Assembly (NCBI GenBank): GCA_010024385.1
Contig: RGHD01000003.1
Span: 1-62,915, forward strand
From: Actinomycetota bacterium
Lineage (GTDB): Bacteria > Actinomycetota > Actinomycetes > Nanopelagicales > Nanopelagicaceae
Length of the DNA: 62,915 bases
Direction: 5' to 3'
Below, piece by piece: positions 26,573-35,462 of this stretch. The translations under genes and the position numbers were made by a program. Below the pieces are notes generated by a model. It saw only the letters and a list, made by a program, of their open reading frames with translations, had not been told where the DNA came from and ran no database searches. Position 1 is the first letter of the stretch. Every line of letters begins with the position of its first letter.

Positions 26573-27153
26573 GCATTGGCGTAGTCGCCTGCGGGGCTCT
26601 TGCTACCCACATTGCCGATATTGCAGGCGCAGAATCACTCGATATCACTATCTATCCCCTTCCTCCCTTACTTCATAATCGTCCAGAAAAGATTGCTGGT
26701 GAAGTTGATTTGTTGCTCAGTGAAATCAAAGATAAGCATTCTAAGTGCGCCGTCGCATATGCCGATTGTGGAACCTATGGAGCACTCGATGCCGTCATTG
26801 CAACCCATGGCGTAAAGCGTCTTGGAGGTAATCATTGCTATGACATCTTTGCAGGTTCCAAAAGAATTGAAGAACTAATGGAATCAAATGCTGGCACATA
26901 TTTCTTGACAGACTTTCTCGTGAAATCATTTCATCGAAGTGTCATGGTTGAACTGGGTTTAGACAAGCGACCTGAACTGCGTGATGATTATTTTAAGAAC
27001 TACTCTCGAGTAATCTGGTTGGCACAACAACCAACCAAAGAACTAGAGGAACTAGCCTTACAAGCGGCGGCAAGTATTGGTTTACCACTTGAGATTCAAA
27101 ATGTGGGATATGGTCAATTAGCCGAGCAAGTTAGAGAATTACTTAGCAACTAG
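26569..27153 (+). CDS. DUF1638 protein of the corrinoid operon
   Basis: A 194-residue cytoplasmic protein matching DUF1638: VVACGALATHIADI at the start, PLPPLLHNRPEKI, and YADCGTYGALDAV plus GGNHCYDIFAG with conserved Cys and His residues that could bind metal or corrinoid. No function is established for the family, but it recurs beside MttB-type corrinoid methyltransferase genes. It is the last gene of the plus-strand operon and overlaps the convergent formate dehydrogenase gene by 15 bases, leaving no room for a terminator. Confidence 0.78.
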   Translation: MSIGVVACGALATHIADIAGAESLDITIYPLPPLLHNRPEKIAGEVDLLLSEIKDKHSKCAVAYADCGTYGALDAVIATHGVKRLGGNHCYDIFAGSKRIEELMESNAGTYFLTDFLVKSFHRSVMVELGLDKRPELRDDYFKNYSRVIWLAQQPTKELEELALQAAASIGLPLEIQNVGYGQLAEQVRELLSN

Positions 27154-30132
27154 CAATACATCAATGGCCTTGAGGACAATTGGTGACAACAAAGATTTAT
27201 CAACCTCATTGCGTAATCGTTCAATCATCGCCGGAGTCCAGAATTGGACAATGTGGTGAGCTACTTTGATTTCAGGTGCATCTGTAATTGGAAAATTTGC
27301 TGCTATCTGATTAGCCATCCGCACGATTGATGCTAACTGGACATCTCCTTCAATGTGTGTTTCCACCATCGCACCAGGACCTTGTGCACTAGGTGTGACT
27401 TCAACTGCAGTTACTTTGTATTCAGGACAGTTAGTCGCCCAATCTGAAAAATCAGTTGTGATCACATTTGCGCCACTTTCTGGGAAATGGAATGTTGTGT
27501 AAACAACCCCGGCTGGGACTTCATCAGTAATACGGGCGCGCATAATGGTTTCACCCACGCGGGATGAAAGTTTGACCCACGAGCCATCTGTAATTCCACG
27601 AAGTTGGGCATCAGATTCGTGCAGATCCAAAATATCTTCTTTGTGCCAGATAATATTTTGCGTGCGACGTGTTTGTGCGCCTACGTTGTACTGGCTCAAT
27701 ACGCGCCCAGTAGTAAGTAATAGCGGAAATTTGCGTGTGGCCTTTTCATCAGTTGCAACATAAGGGGTGCGAACAAATTGGCCCAAACCCCGCATAAAAC
27801 TATCAATATGCATCGTAGGAGTTCCATCTGGATTGGCCTCATTACACGGCCACTGCAAACTGCCTACTTCATCTAGTTTTTTGAATGAAACACCAGCAAA
27901 TGTTGGTGTTGTTGCTGCAATCTCATCCATAATTTCTGCTCCACTGCCATAAGACATTGGATATCCCATTGCAGTTGCAAGATCACATGTAACTTCGAAT
28001 TCACTCTTTCCAGTTGGGGATTTCATTACTGGGCGAACACGGTTAATGCGGCGCTCGGCGTTAGTGAATGTGCCATCTTTTTCTAAAAATGATGTACCCG
28101 GCAAGAAAACATGTGCAAACTTAGAAGTTTCATTTAAGAACAGATCCTGCACAATGACCATATCCATTGCGCGAAGGGCTGCGTGAACGTGAGAGGTATT
28201 TGGATCAGATTGGGCAATGTCTTCACCTTGAACGTAGAGTCCACGGTAATTTCCAGCAAGAGCTGCATCAAACATATTCGGAATTCGCATTCCAGGCTCA
28301 GAATCTAATGTAACACCCCACTTGTCATTAAAAATCTTGCGGGTATCAGGATTTGAAATGTGACGATAGCCTGGCAACTCATGTGGGAATGAACCCATAT
28401 CGCATGAACCTTGAACGTTGTTTTGTCCGCGCAGTGGATTAACCCCAACACCTTTACGGCCAATATTTCCTGTGACCATTGCAAGGTTTGCTATACCCAT
28501 CACCATGGTTGAACCTTGGCTGTGCTCTGTTACACCAAGACCATAATAAATAGATCCATTAGGCGCTGAAGCAAATAGTCGAGCTGCTTTACGGATTTCT
28601 TGTGCCGGTACGCGAGAGGAAGCCTCAAGCACTTCTGGTGAATTTTCAGGAAGTGAGATAAAAGCCTCCCACTCTTTAAAGGATTTTGCTTCACACCTAG
28701 AATTAATAAACTCACGTTTTGCTAAACCTTCAGTCACAATTACATGCGCAAGAGCATTAATTACTGCAACGTTTGTACCTGGCATTAACTGCAAGTGATG
28801 GGCTGCAACAACACCTGGCGTACGAACGAGTGGAATCACACGTGGATCAACGACAATGAGTTTGGCACCTTTTCGAATGGCTTTCTTCATTCTGGATGAA
28901 AAGACTGGGTGAGCTGTTGTTGGATTAGCGCCAATTAACATAATGACATCGCTGTGCTCAACTGATTCAAAATCTTGGGTTCCAGCTGATGTTCCAAATG
29001 CTTGGCCAAGGCCATAGCCCGTTGGCGAGTGGCACACACGAGCGCAAGTATCAACGTTGTTATTAGCAAAAGCTGCTCGAACCATTTTTTGCACTACGAA
29101 GACTTCTTCATTTGTGCATCGAGAAGAAGTTATTCCACCAATAGCATTTCGGCCTGATTCAGATTGAATCTTCTTTAAGCCAGTTGCAGCAAAAGAAATC
29201 GCCTCTTCCCATGAAACTTCTTTCCATGGATCTGTGATTGCATTTCGAATCATTGGCTTTGTAATGCGATCTGAGTGTGTGGCATAGCCATATGCAAATC
29301 GGCCCTTAACACAAGAGTGACCTTCATTTGCGCCACCATCTTTGAGCGGAACCATGCGAACTAACTTGTCTCCACGCTTTTCAGCTTTGAATGAGCAACC
29401 AACACCACAATAAGCACATGTTGTAATAACTGAGGATGTTGGCGCACCAATTGTGAGCAAGGTTTTTTCAGTTAATGCACCAGTTGGGCAAGCCTGAACG
29501 CAAGCGCCGCAAGAGACACATTCGCTTTCAATGAAGGAGGTACCAGAAGATGAAACACGAGCTTCAAATCCACGATTCTCAATTGTTAGCGCGAAGGTGC
29601 CTTGCACTTCATCGCAGGCTCGAACGCATCGATTACAGACAATGCACTCAGTTGAATCAAATGTGAAGTACGGATTTGACTCATCTTTTGCTAGATCTAG
29701 GTGAGTTGAAGTTGCTGCATAGCGGCTATCGGTAATTCCAATCTTTTTTGCAACACCATGAACTTCGCACTCTTCCCCTGTTGCACACTCTGCTGGGTGA
29801 TCAGAGAGATAGAGCTCCATAACACCTTTACGAAGTCGATCTAGCTTTTCAGATTGGGTAACAACTTTCATTCCATCTGCAACCGGAGTTGTACAAGAAG
29901 AAGGTGTTCCGTTGCGTCCATCTACTTGGATTACGCACAAGCGACACGAACCAAAAGCCTTTAGACGATCAGTTGAACACAACTTTGGAATATCTATGCC
30001 CGCCATCGATGCCGCACGCATGATGGAGGTTTCTGCTGGAACCGTTATTGATTTCCCGTCGATTTCAAGGCTGACCTGTTCACTCTTATTGCTTGCAGGT
30101 GTGCCGAAATCATGCTCATGAATCAGTGTCAT
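27139..30132 (-). CDS. fdsA: NAD-type Mo formate dehydrogenase alpha subunit with FdsD-like tail
   Basis: A 997-residue FdsA/FdhA. In order: a [2Fe-2S] domain (Cys52, 63, 66, 80), two [4Fe-4S] sites (CIVCNRCVRAC at 163 and CVSCGACVQAC at 205), a further [4Fe-4S] at CAYCGVGC (239), then the bis-MGD molybdenum domains with ligand Cys367-His368 in ARVCHSPTGYG. Cys rather than selenocysteine is used. The last 66 residues (RMANQIAANFP, then HHIVQFWTPAMIERL) resemble the separate small subunit FdsD, here fused. It oxidises formate to CO2 and passes electrons through FdsBG to NAD. It overlaps fdsB by four bases. Confidence 0.92.
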   Translation of the reverse strand: MTLIHEHDFGTPASNKSEQVSLEIDGKSITVPAETSIMRAASMAGIDIPKLCSTDRLKAFGSCRLCVIQVDGRNGTPSSCTTPVADGMKVVTQSEKLDRLRKGVMELYLSDHPAECATGEECEVHGVAKKIGITDSRYAATSTHLDLAKDESNPYFTFDSTECIVCNRCVRACDEVQGTFALTIENRGFEARVSSSGTSFIESECVSCGACVQACPTGALTEKTLLTIGAPTSSVITTCAYCGVGCSFKAEKRGDKLVRMVPLKDGGANEGHSCVKGRFAYGYATHSDRITKPMIRNAITDPWKEVSWEEAISFAATGLKKIQSESGRNAIGGITSSRCTNEEVFVVQKMVRAAFANNNVDTCARVCHSPTGYGLGQAFGTSAGTQDFESVEHSDVIMLIGANPTTAHPVFSSRMKKAIRKGAKLIVVDPRVIPLVRTPGVVAAHHLQLMPGTNVAVINALAHVIVTEGLAKREFINSRCEAKSFKEWEAFISLPENSPEVLEASSRVPAQEIRKAARLFASAPNGSIYYGLGVTEHSQGSTMVMGIANLAMVTGNIGRKGVGVNPLRGQNNVQGSCDMGSFPHELPGYRHISNPDTRKIFNDKWGVTLDSEPGMRIPNMFDAALAGNYRGLYVQGEDIAQSDPNTSHVHAALRAMDMVIVQDLFLNETSKFAHVFLPGTSFLEKDGTFTNAERRINRVRPVMKSPTGKSEFEVTCDLATAMGYPMSYGSGAEIMDEIAATTPTFAGVSFKKLDEVGSLQWPCNEANPDGTPTMHIDSFMRGLGQFVRTPYVATDEKATRKFPLLLTTGRVLSQYNVGAQTRRTQNIIWHKEDILDLHESDAQLRGITDGSWVKLSSRVGETIMRARITDEVPAGVVYTTFHFPESGANVITTDFSDWATNCPEYKVTAVEVTPSAQGPGAMVETHIEGDVQLASIVRMANQIAANFPITDAPEIKVAHHIVQFWTPAMIERLRNEVDKSLLSPIVLKAIDVLLVAK

Positions 30133-31658
30133 CGTCGGCTCACCTCCCCGGTGAAGTCCTCAGGGAAGTTAATCATCGCACTTTTTACTGGCATTGGGGT
30201 TAAACCGCCCATGGCACACAGTGATCCATCGGTCATAACCTCGCACAAATCCAATAGAAGCTTCTTATTCTCATCCACCTTCACGCCTTGAATAATCAGA
30301 TCGATTGTTTCAACACCTCGTGTGGAACCGATTCGACATGGTGTGCACTTGCCGCAGGACTCAAGGGCGCAAAATTCCATTGCAAAACGTGCTTGCTGCG
30401 CTAAATCAACTGATTCATCAAATACAACTATTCCGCCATGTCCTAGCATTCCACCGGCTGCTAACATTGATTCATAATCTAAAGAAGTTTCAAACTTATC
30501 TGCTCCAAAGTAAGCACCCAATGGTCCACCAACTTGAACAGCGCGCAGAGGTGCACCGCTCAATGTTCCACCACCATAGCCATTGACAATCTCTTCAATA
30601 GAAATACCAAAAGGCTTTTCAACAATTCCACCCCGTTTGATATTGCCAGCTAATTGGAAAACCTGTGTACCAAGAGATCTACCAACACCACGTGCTTTAT
30701 AGGCTGGTGCACCATCTGCCAACACTGCCGGAATTGTTGAAAGTGTTAACACATTATTGATAATTGTTGGTTTACCAAACAAACCCTCAAGGGCAGGTAG
30801 TGGTGGCTTGGCACGAACTACTCCACGCTTTCCTTCAATGCTCTCCAACATCGCTGTTTCTTCACCACACACATAGGAACCGGCACCCACCCGAATCTTT
30901 AATTCAAAGGCATGCTTGCTTCCAAGAACTGAACTTCCTAGCCAACCGAATGCATGAGCAATATCGATAGCCTTTTGCAAAGTTTTAATTGCATATGGGT
31001 ATTCAGAACGTAGGTAAACAATGCCTTCTGTGGCACCTACTGCAATAGCTGCAATAGTCATACCTTCGATGAGTGTGTAAGGATCTCCCTCAATGAGCAT
31101 GCGGTCGGCAAAAGTTCCGCTATCGCCTTCATCTGCGTTGCAACAAATGTATTTCTGGTCACTGACTGCATCAGCAACTGTCTTCCACTTAATACCTGCC
31201 GGAAATCCTGCCCCACCACGTCCGCGCACGCCTGATTCTTTTACTTCTTCAATAATTTCTTCTGGGCTTAGAGATATAGCACGGCGCAAGCCGACTAATC
31301 CCCCATGTGTTTCATAGTCTGAAAGTGAAAGTGGATCAATGATTCCAACGCGTTTAAAAGTCACACGATCTTGGCTAGCTAGCCATTGAATCTTCTCACT
31401 CTCCCCAAGAGATAATTTATGAGCACCACCGTGCATGAAATCTGCAGCAATGAGTGAATCAATATCTTCAACGTTAACTGGTCCATAGGCTATTCGGCCC
31501 TTATCCGTTTCAACTTCCACCATTGGCTCTAACCACAGCGCTCCGCGTGAACCATTGCGAATAATTGTTGCGCCGCTGACCTTTTGTGCAATTGCCACGG
31601 CAACTTCATCTGCACCAACAGAGATAGCGGCACTATCACCTGGAACGTAGATCTTCAT
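30129..31658 (-). CDS. fdsB: Formate dehydrogenase beta subunit (NuoF-like, FMN/NAD)
   Basis: A 509-residue NuoF-type subunit with a short thioredoxin-like N-terminal part. The FMN/NAD site is seen in SGVRGRGGAGFPAGIKW and YICCNADEGDSGTFADR; GAGSYVCGEETAMLESIEG is the next family block. The C-terminal [4Fe-4S] ligands are ESCGKCTPCRIG and DGSLCAMGG. It hands electrons from the FdsA chain to NAD. Overlaps of four bases with both fdsG and fdsA suggest one translationally coupled complex. Confidence 0.92.
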   Translation of the reverse strand: MKIYVPGDSAAISVGADEVAVAIAQKVSGATIIRNGSRGALWLEPMVEVETDKGRIAYGPVNVEDIDSLIAADFMHGGAHKLSLGESEKIQWLASQDRVTFKRVGIIDPLSLSDYETHGGLVGLRRAISLSPEEIIEEVKESGVRGRGGAGFPAGIKWKTVADAVSDQKYICCNADEGDSGTFADRMLIEGDPYTLIEGMTIAAIAVGATEGIVYLRSEYPYAIKTLQKAIDIAHAFGWLGSSVLGSKHAFELKIRVGAGSYVCGEETAMLESIEGKRGVVRAKPPLPALEGLFGKPTIINNVLTLSTIPAVLADGAPAYKARGVGRSLGTQVFQLAGNIKRGGIVEKPFGISIEEIVNGYGGGTLSGAPLRAVQVGGPLGAYFGADKFETSLDYESMLAAGGMLGHGGIVVFDESVDLAQQARFAMEFCALESCGKCTPCRIGSTRGVETIDLIIQGVKVDENKKLLLDLCEVMTDGSLCAMGGLTPMPVKSAMINFPEDFTGEVSRR

Positions 31659-32080
31659 GTGCGTGCCTTTGCAATCTTTTCAACGCTGGCACGTCCAATT
31701 ATTGCCCCGTTCACCATGGCGCTAGGTCCCAGCGCACAATTACCGAAGCAGTAACCATCATGTACTTCTTTACCAAACTTGGCTTTCACATCTTTTTCTA
31801 ATTGGCGAGATCCCACCGCTTGGCATGCCTCAGCCACACAGACAGAAATATGGTTATCAGCTGGTGGCTCGGTAAGTAGGTCGTGATAAAAAGTTAAGAC
31901 ACCATGAACATCAGCCCGTGACTTATTGAAGAAATTGGCAACTAATGTGACATCTTCTTTATGCACGTAACCAAACTCTTTTTGAAGAGCTTGCAAGGCC
32001 ATGAGGACTGCCCCTTTTTCTTCGCGCAAGGTTGCAAGAACAGCTAATGCTGCCTCTTGTGACCAAGTCGAATACTTCAT
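31655..32080 (-). CDS. fdsG: Formate dehydrogenase gamma subunit (NuoE-like, [2Fe-2S])
   Basis: A 141-residue NuoE-type thioredoxin-fold subunit. The four [2Fe-2S] ligands are in CVAEACQAVG and GYCFGNCALGPSAMVNG. Between VKAKFGKEVH and the second Cys pair only a two- or three-residue link remains (DGY), while FdsG/NuoE proteins usually have about a dozen residues there; a natural short loop or a small in-frame deletion would explain it. It is the first of the three formate dehydrogenase subunit genes and shares one base with the fhs stop (TAATG). Confidence 0.87.
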   Translation of the reverse strand: MKYSTWSQEAALAVLATLREEKGAVLMALQALQKEFGYVHKEDVTLVANFFNKSRADVHGVLTFYHDLLTEPPADNHISVCVAEACQAVGSRQLEKDVKAKFGKEVHDGYCFGNCALGPSAMVNGAIIGRASVEKIAKART

Positions 32081-33744
32081 TAGAACAATCCAACTACCTT
32101 TCCATCCACATAATCAATACGCTCAGCCGCTGGAATCTTAGGAAGACCTGGCATTGTCATGATTTCTCCACAGATCATCACGATAAATTCTGCACCTGCT
32201 GAGAGCTTTACTTCACGCACATTAATGGTGTGACCACTTGGAGCACCGCGCAGAGCTGCATCAGTTGAGAAGGAATACTGCGTTTTTGCCACACAGATTG
32301 GGAAGTGCCCATATCCAGATGCTTCAAGCTCTTTGAGCTTTGTGCGCACCTTTGCATCAGCTGTTACCTCTTTAGCGCCATAAATCTTCGTAGCTACGGC
32401 ATTGATTTTCTCCCACAATGTCGCACTATCTTCATATACAAAAGTCATGGCTTGAGGCTTCTCACATAGTTCAACAACAGCATGTGCTAAATCAGCTGCT
32501 CCCTTACCACCATCAGCCCAATGAGTTGCCAAAACAATTTTCACTCCTAGCTTTTCAACACGAGAGCGTAGAAGTTCAACTTCAGCCTTCGTATCACTCG
32601 TGAAGTTGTTGATTGAAACAACTAACGGGAGGTTATAGACCTTAGTGATGTTATTAATATGACGCTCAAGGTTCACAAGACCCGCCTCTAGTGCTGGCAA
32701 GTTCTCCTCTGTGATTGTCTTTAGGTCTGCACCGCCGTGGTATTTGATTGCACGAATCGTTGCGACTAATACACAAGCAGAAGGACGTAGTCCAGATTTG
32801 CGACATTTGATATCAATAAACTTCTCAGCACCAAGGTCTGCGCCAAAGCCAGCTTCAGTAACAACATAGTCAGCTAATTTCATCGCAGAGGTTGTAGCAA
32901 CAACGGAGTTGCAACCGTGAGCGATATTGGCAAAAGGTCCCCCATGAATAAAGGCTGGAGTATTTTCTAAAGTTTGAACCAAGTTTGGTTGGAAAGCATC
33001 TTTCAAAATGACTGTCATGGCGCCTTGCGCTTTGAGATCACTTGCAAGAACTGGCTTCTTATCTTTTGTATAACCGACAACGATTTTGCCAATTTTTTCT
33101 TTCAAATCCTCGATAGATGTTGCAAGGCAGAAGATTGCCATGATTTCTGAGGCCACAACAATGTCGAAGCCGTCACTGCGTGGGTAACCATTGCCGACGC
33201 CACCAAGTGATGCAACTATTTCACGCAAAGCTCGATCATTCATATCAACTACGCGCTTCCAAGAGATACGACGCACGTCGATATTGAGTTCATTGCCATG
33301 GTGGATGTGGTTATCTAGTAGGGCTGCAAGTAAGTTGTTTGCAAGTGCTATAGCGTTGAAATCTCCAGTGAAGTGAAGATTGATATCTTCCATGGGAACA
33401 ACCTGGGCATAACCACCACCTGCTGCGCCACCCTTCATTCCAAAGACTGGACCAAGAGATGGTTCTCGCAAGGCAATCATTGCATTCTTGCCAATATGGC
33501 GAAGAGCATCCCCTAGACCAACAGTTGTAGTTGTCTTTCCTTCACCTGCAGGTGTTGGGCTAATGGCAGTTACCAAAATCAACTTTGAGTTTTCGCGCTT
33601 TGGAAGTGCGGTTAAGTACTTAAGATTTACCTTCGCCTTGTACTTTCCATAAGCCTCTAAGTTGTCTGCATCAATTCCTAAGCTGGCACCTATTTCGGTG
33701 ACTGGCTTCATTGTTGCAGCTTGTGCAATTTCTATATCTGACAT
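32080..33744 (-). CDS. fhs: Formate-tetrahydrofolate ligase
   Basis: A 554-residue Fhs, normal length. The ATP site is [19 protein letters not shown]; further blocks are [20 protein letters not shown] and [14 protein letters not shown]. The enzyme links formate, THF and ATP with 10-formyl-THF. Placed directly before the formate dehydrogenase genes, it most likely runs backwards, releasing formate from formyl-THF and making ATP, which the dehydrogenase then oxidises. FolD, needed between methylene- and formyl-THF, is not in the window. Confidence 0.94.
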   Translation of the reverse strand: MSDIEIAQAATMKPVTEIGASLGIDADNLEAYGKYKAKVNLKYLTALPKRENSKLILVTAISPTPAGEGKTTTTVGLGDALRHIGKNAMIALREPSLGPVFGMKGGAAGGGYAQVVPMEDINLHFTGDFNAIALANNLLAALLDNHIHHGNELNIDVRRISWKRVVDMNDRALREIVASLGGVGNGYPRSDGFDIVVASEIMAIFCLATSIEDLKEKIGKIVVGYTKDKKPVLASDLKAQGAMTVILKDAFQPNLVQTLENTPAFIHGGPFANIAHGCNSVVATTSAMKLADYVVTEAGFGADLGAEKFIDIKCRKSGLRPSACVLVATIRAIKYHGGADLKTITEENLPALEAGLVNLERHINNITKVYNLPLVVSINNFTSDTKAEVELLRSRVEKLGVKIVLATHWADGGKGAADLAHAVVELCEKPQAMTFVYEDSATLWEKINAVATKIYGAKEVTADAKVRTKLKELEASGYGHFPICVAKTQYSFSTDAALRGAPSGHTINVREVKLSAGAEFIVMICGEIMTMPGLPKIPAAERIDYVDGKVVGLF

Positions 33745-33747
33745 TTT

Positions 33748-34707
33748 TTATCCCTTAGCTTCACGAATTGCACTGGTTAGCGCAGGTATTACTTGATGTA
33801 GATCTCCGATGATTGCGTAATCTGCATAGCTGAGAATTGGAGCCTCTGGATCTGTATTGATGACAACGATTGTCTTACTGTTCTTCATACCTGCGATGTG
33901 CTGCATCGCACCTGAGATACCAGCTGCAATGTAGAGATCTGGTGCAACTTTTGTTCCTGTCTGCCCCACTTGTTCAGCGTGTGGACGCCATCCTGAACTT
34001 GTTACAACGCGAGAACAACCAACTGTCCCCCCAAGTAAATTAGCAAGCTCTTCGATCTGACCAAACCCATCTGGGCCACCAACACCGCGCCCACCAGAGA
34101 CAATGACCTTGGCATCGACAAGTGTTACACCACCCTTTGATTCACCAGCATCACGACTTAGAACTTTAACTGCATAATCTTGTGGTTCTAGTGCAGGTTC
34201 GAACTCTGCAACAGTTGCTGCGCCGCCATTTACAGATTCTGGCTCTGTTGAAAATGCTAAAACGCTTGCAATTAAAAGATCTGAGTGGACATTTGCAGAC
34301 TCAATGAGATTTCCTGCCCAACGTGCGCGAAGCACATGATGAGGTGAGCCTAAAGTAATCTCTGAACACTCAGCTGCCATTGGAAGGTCTAGAAAAGCAG
34401 CTAAATGCGCTAACTGTTCATTTCCACGTGGGCTTCCAGCGGCTAATACAGCTGCTGGCTTGAGCTTTTCAACTAAGTCTTTAAGGGCACGGCCAGAGGC
34501 CATAGGTGTGTAATCAGTCAGGTTTGCATGATTTGCAACGTGTAAGACCTTTGCACCGTACTCACCAACGATGCCAGCAAGGGCTGCACCTTCTTTACCT
34601 ATAACAACAGCTTCAATATCTTGACCTAACTTACGAGCTGCAGTTAATGCGCGAAGTGAGAGCTGATCTAATTCACCACGATCATGATCTATGAGCACAA
34701 GAATCAT
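33748..34707 (-). CDS. etfA: Electron transfer flavoprotein alpha subunit
   Basis: A 319-residue EtfA. The FAD-binding C-terminal domain is clear: VSGGRGVGGPDGFGQIEELA, RVVTSSGWRPHAEQVGQTG and YIAAGISGAMQHIAGM. It pairs with EtfB (start/stop overlapping by one base) to take electrons from flavin dehydrogenases. The immediate upstream gene is the dimethylglycine/sarcosine dehydrogenase, its probable donor; the acyl-CoA dehydrogenase at 3106 may also use it. The ETF-quinone oxidoreductase is not in the window. Confidence 0.92.
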   Translation of the reverse strand: MILVLIDHDRGELDQLSLRALTAARKLGQDIEAVVIGKEGAALAGIVGEYGAKVLHVANHANLTDYTPMASGRALKDLVEKLKPAAVLAAGSPRGNEQLAHLAAFLDLPMAAECSEITLGSPHHVLRARWAGNLIESANVHSDLLIASVLAFSTEPESVNGGAATVAEFEPALEPQDYAVKVLSRDAGESKGGVTLVDAKVIVSGGRGVGGPDGFGQIEELANLLGGTVGCSRVVTSSGWRPHAEQVGQTGTKVAPDLYIAAGISGAMQHIAGMKNSKTIVVINTDPEAPILSYADYAIIGDLHQVIPALTSAIREAKG

Positions 34708-35462
34708 TAGAAGGCTCCAATCTTCTTGAGAACTTCGACTAACGCAGGAACAGCCTCTGGGCCATTGCCTAACACTTCAGCACCTTTTGCTTTAGATGGT
34801 GCAAGTGCCAAATTAACTTTCTCTAGTTTAGGAACTCTTGGTTCAGCCTTTTTCATATCAACAGGCTTCTTTCGAGCTTGCATACGCCCAGGAACCGATG
34901 GATAACGAGGAATATTTAAACCATCTCGTACAGTGACAATTGCAGGAAGAGCAACTTCATAATGCTCACGACCTGCTGCAACCACGCGATCACATACTGC
35001 GACACCATTTTCAATCTTCATCGATTTAACGTTGGTAATAATTGGGCGATTGAGTGCATGGGCCACACGTATATGGATTTGATAGCCAGCACTATCGGCT
35101 GATTCTGCGCCAAAAATAATCAAGTCAAATTTGGTCTCTTCAGCATTAATTGCATCAACGAGTGCAGCAGCAGTTCCTTGTGGATCCCACTCTTGTCCAT
35201 CGGTTTCAATCAACACGGCGCGAGTGGCACCGATAGCTAGCTGTGAACGTAGTTGTTCTTCAGCATCAGAAGGCCCAAGAGTAAGAAGGGTCAACGTCTC
35301 ACCCATTTGTTCAACGAGTTGAACGCCAGCTTCAACTGCATTTTCCTCATGTGGACTGATACCAAAACCTAAATGCTTAGTTTCGATATCGCGTGAATCT
35401 GGAGTCAGAATCAAGGTTCCACCAGCTAGTGGAACTCGCTTTAGGCAGACAAGTATGTCCAT
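34707..35462 (-). CDS. etfB: Electron transfer flavoprotein beta subunit
   Basis: A 251-residue EtfB. MDILVCLKRVPLAGG opens the AMP/nucleotide-binding domain; NAVEAGVQLVEQ, FGAESADSAGYQIHIRVAHAL and the conserved segment PAIVTVRDGLNIPRYPS are family-typical. It shares one base with the dehydrogenase stop upstream and one with etfA downstream, so the three are tightly coupled. Confidence 0.92.
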   Translation of the reverse strand: MDILVCLKRVPLAGGTLILTPDSRDIETKHLGFGISPHEENAVEAGVQLVEQMGETLTLLTLGPSDAEEQLRSQLAIGATRAVLIETDGQEWDPQGTAAALVDAINAEETKFDLIIFGAESADSAGYQIHIRVAHALNRPIITNVKSMKIENGVAVCDRVVAAGREHYEVALPAIVTVRDGLNIPRYPSVPGRMQARKKPVDMKKAEPRVPKLEKVNLALAPSKAKGAEVLGNGPEAVPALVEVLKKIGAF

